Assembly: GCF_003860465.1 (NCBI RefSeq)
Contig: NZ_CP034183.1
Location: 1,564,001 to 1,628,000, forward strand
From: Deinococcus psychrotolerans
GTDB taxonomy: Bacteria; Deinococcota; Deinococci; Deinococcales; Deinococcaceae
Direction of reading: 5' to 3'
Length of the DNA stretch: 64,000 nt
Shown: piece after piece, positions 57,703-64,000 of the stretch
Layout: each line of letters begins with the position of its first letter
Position numbering within the stretch: position 1 is the first letter of the stretch
Notes under the pieces: model-generated
What the model was told of the DNA's origin: nothing
What the model saw: the letters and a program-made list of their open reading frames with translations, nothing else
The model's database searches: none
Made by a program: the position numbers and the translations under genes

Positions 57703-58677
57703 TCAGTCGTGATACTGCCAAACCCCGTCTACCCAACTGCGCTGCACCGCGCCGCCCAGCCGCAAATACTCGGCGTGGGCCAAAGTTTCGGCCACTGCAA
57801 AGCGGCGACCGCTCGGCGGCAACTCGCGGGCAAACAGCACGAAGCTCAGGTCGTAAGCGTGGCGGGGGCGCTCTCGCACGGCCACAAGGAGCTCATCCAG
57901 GCGCTCCAAGTGATGCCCGTGTATTTCCTGCGCCCGCCCCGCCACCTTGTCCATCGTTGGCCCGTAGTGGCCCACCACCGCCTGCACCGGGTCAAGCGCC
58001 CTGATGCTTTCAAGAGTGGCAAAGTAATCGCCCAGCGGATCAGGCCGCCCACCCACATACAGCCCGATGTTGGGGGTGATGCGCGGCAAGATGGCGTCTC
58101 CGGCGATCAGCAGCTCGGTTTCAGGTTGCCACAACCCCAAGTGCCCGTCGGCGTGGCCCGGCAGCCACAGCACCTGCCACTCGGCCCCGTCCAGCGTCAC
58201 CTGTTGCCCCGCTTGCAGCGGCGTCAGGCGGACGGCGGGGCAAACCCACTCAGAGGTTTGCGCTTCGCCGACGCCAAAATTCGGCGGCGCACCGTGCTCG
58301 GCAAAAAACTGGTGCTGAGCGGGCAACTGCCTTTCCCAGTCCGACCAGAGCCGTTCTTGCTTGACGGAGTGGTCAAGCATCTGCACCGACGCTCCGCTGC
58401 GCTCCTCGATCAGCCCCGCCAAGCCGTAGTGATCGGGATGGATATGGGTCACGATGACGCGCTCGATATCGGGCCAGTGCAGGCCGAGGGCACTCAGCGC
58501 GGCTTCGAGGGCCTGCCGAGCTTCAGGGGTGTTGATGCTGGTGTCGATCAAAGTCACGGGCGGTGAGAGGTCGATCAGCACCGTGACCGTTTTCATCGGC
58601 AAGGGAATCGGGATCAAGGCGGCGTAGAGCGTGCCGCGCAGATGGTGCAGCGCGGGTGGGTGGGCAGCGGCGGTCAT
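57703..58677 (-). CDS. Metallo-beta-lactamase-fold hydrolase
   Basis: 324 residues. The metal motif is VIVTHIHPDHYGLAG (HxHxDH), with a second His in WLPGHADGHLG and the Asp in LLIAGDAILP. A third His lies in AVVGHYGP. It resembles the glyoxalase II/beta-lactamase-like superfamily with a C-terminal helical domain. The substrate is unknown. TAAGTT lies 5 nt before the ATG at 58677. Confidence 0.88.
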   Translation of the reverse strand: MTAAAHPPALHHLRGTLYAALIPIPLPMKTVTVLIDLSPPVTLIDTSINTPEARQALEAALSALGLHWPDIERVIVTHIHPDHYGLAGLIEERSGASVQMLDHSVKQERLWSDWERQLPAQHQFFAEHGAPPNFGVGEAQTSEWVCPAVRLTPLQAGQQVTLDGAEWQVLWLPGHADGHLGLWQPETELLIAGDAILPRITPNIGLYVGGRPDPLGDYFATLESIRALDPVQAVVGHYGPTMDKVAGRAQEIHGHHLERLDELLVAVRERPRHAYDLSFVLFARELPPSGRRFAVAETLAHAEYLRLGGAVQRSWVDGVWQYHD

Positions 58678-58682
58678 GGCTT

Positions 58683-58688
58683 AACTTA
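58683..58688 (-). promoter_or_regulatory. -10 box TAAGTT of the MBL-fold gene
   Basis: TAAGTT on the minus strand, 5 nt before ATG 58677. Confidence 0.45.
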
Positions 58689-58801
58689 GCATCCTGCCTT
58701 GAACTCGGTACAAATTTGCTGGGGGTGTTTCTTAAGCTTCCCAGATGGGCCACCCGTCTTCAAAAATGCTGAGCAAGCGGACACCACCTCAAGTGGATCT
58801 G

Positions 58802-58845
58802 CTGACACATGCCTGACAAACCAGTGACGTTCCCCTGACAAAAGG
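58802..58845 (+). promoter_or_regulatory. Pho-box-like tandem repeats upstream of pstS
   Basis: Four direct repeats with exact 11-bp period: CTGACA at 58802, 58813 and 58835, and GTGACG at 58824. The 11-bp spacing is that of PhoB operators. A weak -10 (CACAGT, 58850-58855) lies 7 nt before ATG 58863. Confidence 0.75.
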
Positions 58846-58862
58846 CCAGCACAGTGTGAGGC

Positions 58863-59894
58863 ATGAAGAAGATTTTGACTTTGGGCCTGAGCCTGATCGC
58901 AATGACCGCCGCTGCCGCTTCCGCTGCCACCATTACCGGCGCGGGCGCGAGCTTTCCTTATCCGCTGTATTCCAAGATGTTTGCCGAATACAAAACCGCC
59001 AGCGGCAACGACGTGAACTACCAATCGGTGGGTTCCGGCTCGGGCCAGCAGCAGATCATCGCCCGCACCGTGGACTTCGGAGCCAGCGACAACCCCATGA
59101 GCGACGAAGCCATGAAGCCTGCTCCCGGCAAGCTGCTGCACATCCCCACCGCCATCGGCGCAGTGGTGCCTTCCTACAACCTGCCCGGCGTGACCACCAA
59201 GCTCAACTTCGACGGCAAGCTGCTGGCCGACATCTACCTCGGCAAAGTCAAGTTATGGAGCGACCCGGCCATCAAGAAACTCAACCCTGACGTGACCTTG
59301 CCCGGCCTGCCCATCACGGTGGCCCGCCGCTCGGACGGCTCCGGCACCACCGCCGTGTTCACCGATTACCTGAGCAAAGTCAGCAGCGAGTGGAAAACCA
59401 AGGTCGGCAGCGCCAACAGTGTGCAGTGGCCGGTGGGCGTGGGCGGCAAGGGCAACGACGGCGTGGCCGGCATCGTCAAAAGCACCCCCGGCGCGATTGG
59501 TTACGTGGAACTGATTTACGCCAAGCAGACCAAACTGGATTTCGGCGCAGTCAAAAACCGGGCCGGCAAAATGATCGTGGCCGACAACGGCCCAGCCGCG
59601 CTGGCCGCTGAAGGCGTGGTCATTCCAGCCGATACCCGCGTCAGCATCACCAACAGCGCCAACCCCAACGCCTACCCGATTGCCAGCTTTACTTACATCA
59701 TCTTTTATCAAGACCAGAAATACGGCAGCCGCACCGAGGCGCAGGCCAAAGACCTCAAGAACCTCCTGAGCTGGATGGTCAGCACCGGCCAGCAGTACAA
59801 CGAGCCGCTGGACTATGCCAAGCTGCCCGCCAACGCGGTCAACAAAGCCAAGACCATCATCGCCAGCATGACTTACGGCGGCGCAAAGTTCTAA
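58863..59894 (+). CDS. pstS: Phosphate ABC transporter substrate-binding protein PstS
   Basis: 343 residues. Signal peptide [20 protein letters not shown], then [21 protein letters not shown] (PstS start motif), [24 protein letters not shown] (phosphate-binding segments) and [18 protein letters not shown]. It captures phosphate outside the membrane. The 4x11-bp repeats just upstream predict induction under phosphate limitation. Probably leaderless; no good ribosome binding site. Confidence 0.95.
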   Translation: MKKILTLGLSLIAMTAAAASAATITGAGASFPYPLYSKMFAEYKTASGNDVNYQSVGSGSGQQQIIARTVDFGASDNPMSDEAMKPAPGKLLHIPTAIGAVVPSYNLPGVTTKLNFDGKLLADIYLGKVKLWSDPAIKKLNPDVTLPGLPITVARRSDGSGTTAVFTDYLSKVSSEWKTKVGSANSVQWPVGVGGKGNDGVAGIVKSTPGAIGYVELIYAKQTKLDFGAVKNRAGKMIVADNGPAALAAEGVVIPADTRVSITNSANPNAYPIASFTYIIFYQDQKYGSRTEAQAKDLKNLLSWMVSTGQQYNEPLDYAKLPANAVNKAKTIIASMTYGGAKF

Positions 59895-59980
59895 ACGACG
59901 CCACTTAAACCTGACCTTCTGCGAGGAGCACTCCATTGTGGGCGCTCCGATTTTTGCTGGCTTGTCAACTTTTTCGCAGC

Positions 59981-60002
59981 CTGACTTCAAGCTGACACTT
60001 GA
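59981..60002 (+). promoter_or_regulatory. Pho-box-like repeats upstream of pstC
   Basis: CTGACT at 59981 and CTGACA at 59992, 11 bp apart. A TATCTT -10 at 60012-60017 follows, giving pstCAB its own promoter in addition to read-through from pstS. Confidence 0.65.
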
Positions 60003-60011
60003 ACAGTGAAC

Positions 60012-60017
60012 TATCTT
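60012..60017 (+). promoter_or_regulatory. -10 box TATCTT of pstC
   Basis: TATCTT, 9 nt after the second 11-bp repeat, with a short leader to ATG 60051. Confidence 0.5.
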
Positions 60018-60050
60018 AACGCGCACTTATTCGGCGCTTAGAGGCCACAG

Positions 60051-61046
60051 ATGAATGAACCCTTTCCCCGAAAAGTGACGCTCCCCAAACTCAGTTCTAA
60101 AGGCGACGGGATATTCCGCACCGTCATCGTTGGCTTGTCGCTGGTGATTGCCCTGACCTTTATGCTGAGCATCGCGCTGCTGGGACAGCAGTCATGGCCG
60201 GCCATTCAGAAATTCGGCCTGAGTTTTTTGACCACCAATGTCTGGAACCCGGTCACCAGCGAGTACGGCGCACTGAGCTTGGTGATGGGCACGCTGCTGA
60301 CCAGCTTTCTGGCGCTGCTGATCAGCGTGCCGCTGGCGATTGCCTCGGCGCTGTTTGTGGCCGAGTACGCGCCCAAGTGGCTGGCCAACCCGGTGGGCTA
60401 CCTCGTTGAGCTGCTGGCCGCCGTGCCGAGCGTGGTATACGGGCTGTGGGCGCTCTTCGCGCTCAAGCCGCTGTTTCAGCAGGTGCAGCTGTGGCTCTAC
60501 ACCAGCAACCCCGATTTGACCGCCCGCTGCGCCGAGCTGTTTAACAGCAACAAAACCTCGCTGCAATGCTTTTTTATGCCGCAGGTACCCACCGGCCTGG
60601 GCTTTTTGCTGGCCGTCACCATTTTGGCGATCATGATTTTGCCCTTCACCGCCTCGGTGGCCCGCGACGTGATCCGGCTGGTGCCCGCCGATCAGCGCGA
60701 GGCCATGTACGCGCTGGGCGCGACCAAGTGGGAAGTCATCAGCTTGGCGATTTTGCCGTATGCCAGAGCCGGCATCATGGGCGGCATCATTCTGGCGCTG
60801 GGCCGGGCGCTCGGCGAGACACTGGCGGTGGCGATGGTCATCGGTAACACCCCCGAAATCATCAAAAGCATTTGGTCGCCCACCGCGACGATGGCTTCTA
60901 TGATCGCCAATCAGTTCGGTGACGCCCGCGAGGGCCTCCAGCGCTCCAGCGTGGTGGGCCTGGGCCTGACACTCTTTTTTGTCAGCGTGTTCGTCAACTT
61001 AATCGCCCGCACCATCATTTTGCGCTTGACGCCAAAGGGGCTGTGA
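60051..61046 (+). CDS. pstC: Phosphate ABC transporter permease PstC
   Basis: 331-residue permease. Segments include [45 protein letters not shown] (the PstC signature), the periplasmic insert with two Cys ([14 protein letters not shown]), and the coupling loop [29 protein letters not shown]. Stops 1 nt before pstA. Confidence 0.94.
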   Translation: MNEPFPRKVTLPKLSSKGDGIFRTVIVGLSLVIALTFMLSIALLGQQSWPAIQKFGLSFLTTNVWNPVTSEYGALSLVMGTLLTSFLALLISVPLAIASALFVAEYAPKWLANPVGYLVELLAAVPSVVYGLWALFALKPLFQQVQLWLYTSNPDLTARCAELFNSNKTSLQCFFMPQVPTGLGFLLAVTILAIMILPFTASVARDVIRLVPADQREAMYALGATKWEVISLAILPYARAGIMGGIILALGRALGETLAVAMVIGNTPEIIKSIWSPTATMASMIANQFGDAREGLQRSSVVGLGLTLFFVSVFVNLIARTIILRLTPKGL

Positions 61047-61047
61047 A

Positions 61048-61914
61048 ATGGCCGTGTCGCAATTGTCACCGACCTTCAACAAAAACGGCCTGAGCGGTGG
61101 CCGCAAATCCAAGAACGCCTTCATGGGCTTTTTGATCGGCCTCGGCACCATGCTGGTGGTCGCGCCGCTGATCCTGATTTTCGGTTTTCTGCTTCTCAAA
61201 GGCTTCGGCGCTCTCAATCTCGACTTCTTTCTCAAAACCCCAGCGCCCGAAGGCGAAGCGGGCGGCGGCTGGGCCAACGCCATTTCCGGCTCGCTGCTGA
61301 TTTTGGCGATGGCCGCCGTGCTGGGCGTTCTGGTGGGCGTCGCGGGCGGTATCTTTTTGGCCGAATTTCCGCGCCACCGCCTGATGCCGGTTATCCGGAT
61401 GCTCAGTGACGTGCTCAGCGGCATTCCCGCCATCGTGATGGGGCTGGTGGTTTACGCGCTGGTGGTCAGACCGATGGGACACTTCAGCGCCTTCGCGGGC
61501 AGCGTGGCGCTGGGCCTGCTGATGGTGCCTATCGTGGTCAGAACCACCGAGGAAGTGCTGAAACTGGTGCCGCTGAGCGTGCGTGAAGCAGGCTTGGCGC
61601 TGGGCCTGCCGCAGTGGAAAGTGATTCTGAGCATCGTGCTGCCCGCAGCCAGCGGCGGCATTATCACCGGCCTGATGCTGGCCCTCTCCCGCGTCGCTGG
61701 AGAAGCGGCTCCACTGCTGTTCACGGCTTTTGGCAGCAACCTGGTCAACCTCAATCCCCTGCAACCCACCAGCGCTTTGCCGCTGCAAATTTTTATCGGA
61801 GCCACCAGCGCTTACGACGAAAACCAGCGCCTCGCTCAAGCTGGAGCGCTGCTGCTGATTACCCTCATTTTCGTGACCTCCTTGCTGGCCCGCTTCGCCA
61901 GCAGGCAAAAGTAA
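61048..61914 (+). CDS. pstA: Phosphate ABC transporter permease PstA
   Basis: 288 residues, six membrane segments. Characteristic: AGGIFLAEFPRHRLMPVIRMLSDVLSGIPAIVMGL and the coupling loop LVPLSVREAGLALGLPQWKVILSIVLPAASGG. It pairs with PstC. Confidence 0.94.
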   Translation: MAVSQLSPTFNKNGLSGGRKSKNAFMGFLIGLGTMLVVAPLILIFGFLLLKGFGALNLDFFLKTPAPEGEAGGGWANAISGSLLILAMAAVLGVLVGVAGGIFLAEFPRHRLMPVIRMLSDVLSGIPAIVMGLVVYALVVRPMGHFSAFAGSVALGLLMVPIVVRTTEEVLKLVPLSVREAGLALGLPQWKVILSIVLPAASGGIITGLMLALSRVAGEAAPLLFTAFGSNLVNLNPLQPTSALPLQIFIGATSAYDENQRLAQAGALLLITLIFVTSLLARFASRQK

Positions 61915-61974
61915 AACGCTGAGTAGAAGCATTCGCTTTTGCCCTCCCCCTTCCCAAACCCTGAAAGGAGCCAC

Positions 61975-62733
<759 letters not shown>

Positions 62734-62739
62734 GCACAT

Positions 62740-62766
62740 TGAGCTAGGCCCACTGAGCTAGGCCCA
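62740..62766 (+). repeat. Tandem 13-bp duplication after pstB
   Basis: TGAGCTAGGCCCA at 62740-62752 and 62754-62766 (period 14), immediately after the pstB stop. Confidence 0.75.
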
Positions 62767-62798
62767 GCAGCGCCGCCAAAGACCCAACGGAAAAACAA

Positions 62799-62843
62799 GA
62801 GTCTCAGGAGCTCAATACAGCTATCCTGAGACTCGACGTTTTT
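62799..62843 (+). terminator. Terminator between pstB and phoU
   Basis: Perfect 11-bp stem GAGTCTCAGGA/TCCTGAGACTC (62799-62809 with 62824-62834), 14-nt loop, then GACG and T5. It implies phoU has its own promoter. Confidence 0.82.
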
Positions 62844-62905
62844 GCTGACTTCCGCTTTGCTCCGCGGCCAAGAACCCGCATGACATCCCCCTTACCCATG
62901 AACGA

Positions 62906-62911
62906 CATACT
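62906..62911 (+). promoter_or_regulatory. -10 box CATACT of phoU
   Basis: CATACT with a 7-nt spacer to ATG 62919, a near match to the leaderless pattern. It favours the internal ATG over ATG 62880. Confidence 0.4.
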
Positions 62912-62918
62912 AGCCACA

Positions 62919-63566
62919 ATGAACAGCCGCCTCATTACCCCTCTAAGAGGACACCTCAACGTCCGTTTTTTGCGGATGCTCAGCATCACGCTAGAACAGA
63001 TGGCGCTGCTTGAGCAGGCGGTGGGGCGTGGGGTTTTTGCCAATCTGGCCGTCCGCACCGCCGAGCTCGAGCGCGAAACAGACCTTTTGGAATATGAGCT
63101 CGAAGACCTGTGCCTGACGGCCATGGCCCAGCCGCTGAGCGACACCGATCTGCATTTTTACGTGATGGTGTTTCGGAGTCTGGCCGATCTGGAGCGGGTC
63201 GGGGACTACGGGCGGCAAGTCGGGCGTGACCTGGAAGCGCTGGGGCCACTGGCCCAAACGGCAGCGCTGCAAGACGTGCTGCCGATTGCCCGTCTCCTGA
63301 GCAACATGTTGGAGAGGTTGGCCTACGCTTTTGCCGAGCGCGACCTTGACGGCGTCAGGGAAGTGATTCGGCTGGATTTTGAGCAGGTGGACGCCCTCTA
63401 CGAGCAGCTTCAACGCGCCTCCCTCACCCGCATCCTGGAAAACCCCGAAGACGTCGGCGCGGCGCTCACTGCTACCCGGATGGCCCGCAGCTTGGAGCGC
63501 CTCGGCGACCACGTGGTCAACGTGGCCGAGCGGTTGGAAGCCAACATGTTGCAGGCCGGCGACTAA
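62919..63566 (+). CDS. phoU: Phosphate-signalling regulator PhoU
   Basis: 215 residues from ATG 62919 (MNSRLITPLRGHLN), a normal PhoU length. Two repeated three-helix bundles, each with the E/DxxxD metal-binding pattern, e.g. ETDLLEYELEDLCL and FEQVDALYEQLQRASL, and FRSLADLERVGDYGRQVGRDLEAL / TRMARSLERLGDHVVNVAERLE. PhoU relays phosphate sufficiency from PstSCAB to the PhoR/PhoB pair. The frame is open up to ATG 62880; the -10 position favours 62919. Confidence 0.92.
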   Translation: MNSRLITPLRGHLNVRFLRMLSITLEQMALLEQAVGRGVFANLAVRTAELERETDLLEYELEDLCLTAMAQPLSDTDLHFYVMVFRSLADLERVGDYGRQVGRDLEALGPLAQTAALQDVLPIARLLSNMLERLAYAFAERDLDGVREVIRLDFEQVDALYEQLQRASLTRILENPEDVGAALTATRMARSLERLGDHVVNVAERLEANMLQAGD

Positions 63567-63576
63567 ACTTTCCGCG

Positions 63577-64000
63577 CTACTCCGTCCAGCGCTTGAACAC
63601 CAGCACCGCGTTCTGACCGCCGAAAGCAAACGAGTTGCTCATGGCGTAGTCCACCTGCTTTTCACGCGCTCCGTCCGGAATAAAGTCTAAGTCAAGCGCT
63701 GGGTCGGGGTCGCCCGCCAGATTGATGGTCGGCGGCAAAATTCCGTCGCTGAGCGCCTGCGCCACCGCGATGGCTTCCATTGCGCCCGCCGCGCCGAGCA
63801 GGTGCCCGGTCATGGATTTGGTGCTGCTGACGGCCAGCTTATAGGCGTGATCGCCGTAAACACTTTTGATCGCCAGCGTTTCGTTGAGGTCGTTGGCGGG
63901 GGTGGAAGTGCCGTGCGCGTTGACATAGCCGATCTGTTCGGGGTTGACGCCGCCGGATTTGAGCGCCTGACGCATGGCGACCTGAGCGCCCCGGCCTTCC
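63577..64000 (-). CDS. fabF: Beta-ketoacyl-ACP synthase II, C-terminal part (5' end outside window)
   Basis: C-terminal 141 residues of a KAS II (FabF). The second catalytic His is in [15 protein letters not shown], the conserved Lys in [20 protein letters not shown], the second His in TGHLLGAAG, and the C-terminal [17 protein letters not shown]. It elongates fatty acids by condensation with malonyl-ACP. The coding sequence continues beyond 64000. It converges with phoU, with 10 bp between stops. Confidence 0.93.
   Translation of the reverse strand, partial: EGRGAQVAMRQALKSGGVNPEQIGYVNAHGTSTPANDLNETLAIKSVYGDHAYKLAVSSTKSMTGHLLGAAGAMEAIAVAQALSDGILPPTINLAGDPDPALDLDFIPDGAREKQVDYAMSNSFAFGGQNAVLVFKRWTE

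Overview
The window is a high-GC bacterial chromosome segment that I assign to the genus Deinococcus (species not determined). The reasons are the gene set, which includes recN, recJ and a PHP-type polX, a menaquinone futalosine-pathway gene (mqnE), a fused SecDF, a TelA-family protein and large PRC-barrel repeat proteins. A second reason is the abundance of genes that start 5-8 nt after a TANNNT -10 box with no Shine-Dalgarno, the leaderless pattern known from Deinococcus. It is mostly core chromosome. I see no rRNA, tRNA, CRISPR array or prophage. One insertion sequence (IS630 family) is present.

Layout. 1-6270 is mostly minus strand: a DsbA/DsbB pair, a PrcB-domain lipoprotein, recN, and a two-gene unit of a 44-residue membrane peptide and a 648-residue PRC-barrel repeat protein. 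6503-17040 holds an ATPase/enolase-superfamily epimerase pair, a GNAT/ABC-F pair, PaiB, a histone-deacetylase-like enzyme, prfC, a DedA protein, an HtrA-type protease and a degenerate HD-GYP protein. 17218-19631 has a kinase and a dead MazEF-like toxin-antitoxin locus split by the IS630 element. 19664-29494 contains upp, a WecA/TagO-like transferase, UDP-GlcNAc 2-epimerase, gpsA with a methyltransferase, mqnE, a tandem NTF2-like pair and a TRIC-family membrane protein. 29631-39345 is mostly minus strand: a TelA-family protein, an AT-rich lipoprotein, a recJ operon, lon with a HAIR-like operator, a thioesterase and a SARP-like regulator. 39566-42301 has a PHP phosphatase and polX. 42401-47997 is a branched-chain amino-acid ABC transporter interrupted by an opposing GNAT gene. 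48097-51059 holds a CAP-domain lipoprotein, truD and two small genes. 51512-54773 is a sugar ABC transporter without its ATPase, followed by secDF and a metallo-beta-lactamase-fold enzyme. 58863-63566 is the phosphate regulon pstSCAB-phoU. The window ends inside a fabF-like gene.

How the genes fit together. Three genes serve double-strand-break or single-strand processing (recN, recJ, polX). Protein quality control is represented by lon, the HtrA protease and the Dsb pair. Nutrient uptake is represented by three ABC systems (amino acid, sugar, phosphate). The phosphate genes carry tandem 11-bp CTGACA repeats that look like a PhoB box, and lon carries an inverted repeat matching the HspR operator. 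The most unusual items are the doubly inactivated toxin-antitoxin locus, the five-fold repeat PRC-barrel protein, the polX that lacks two catalytic aspartates, and the 17-bp inverted repeat in front of paiB.
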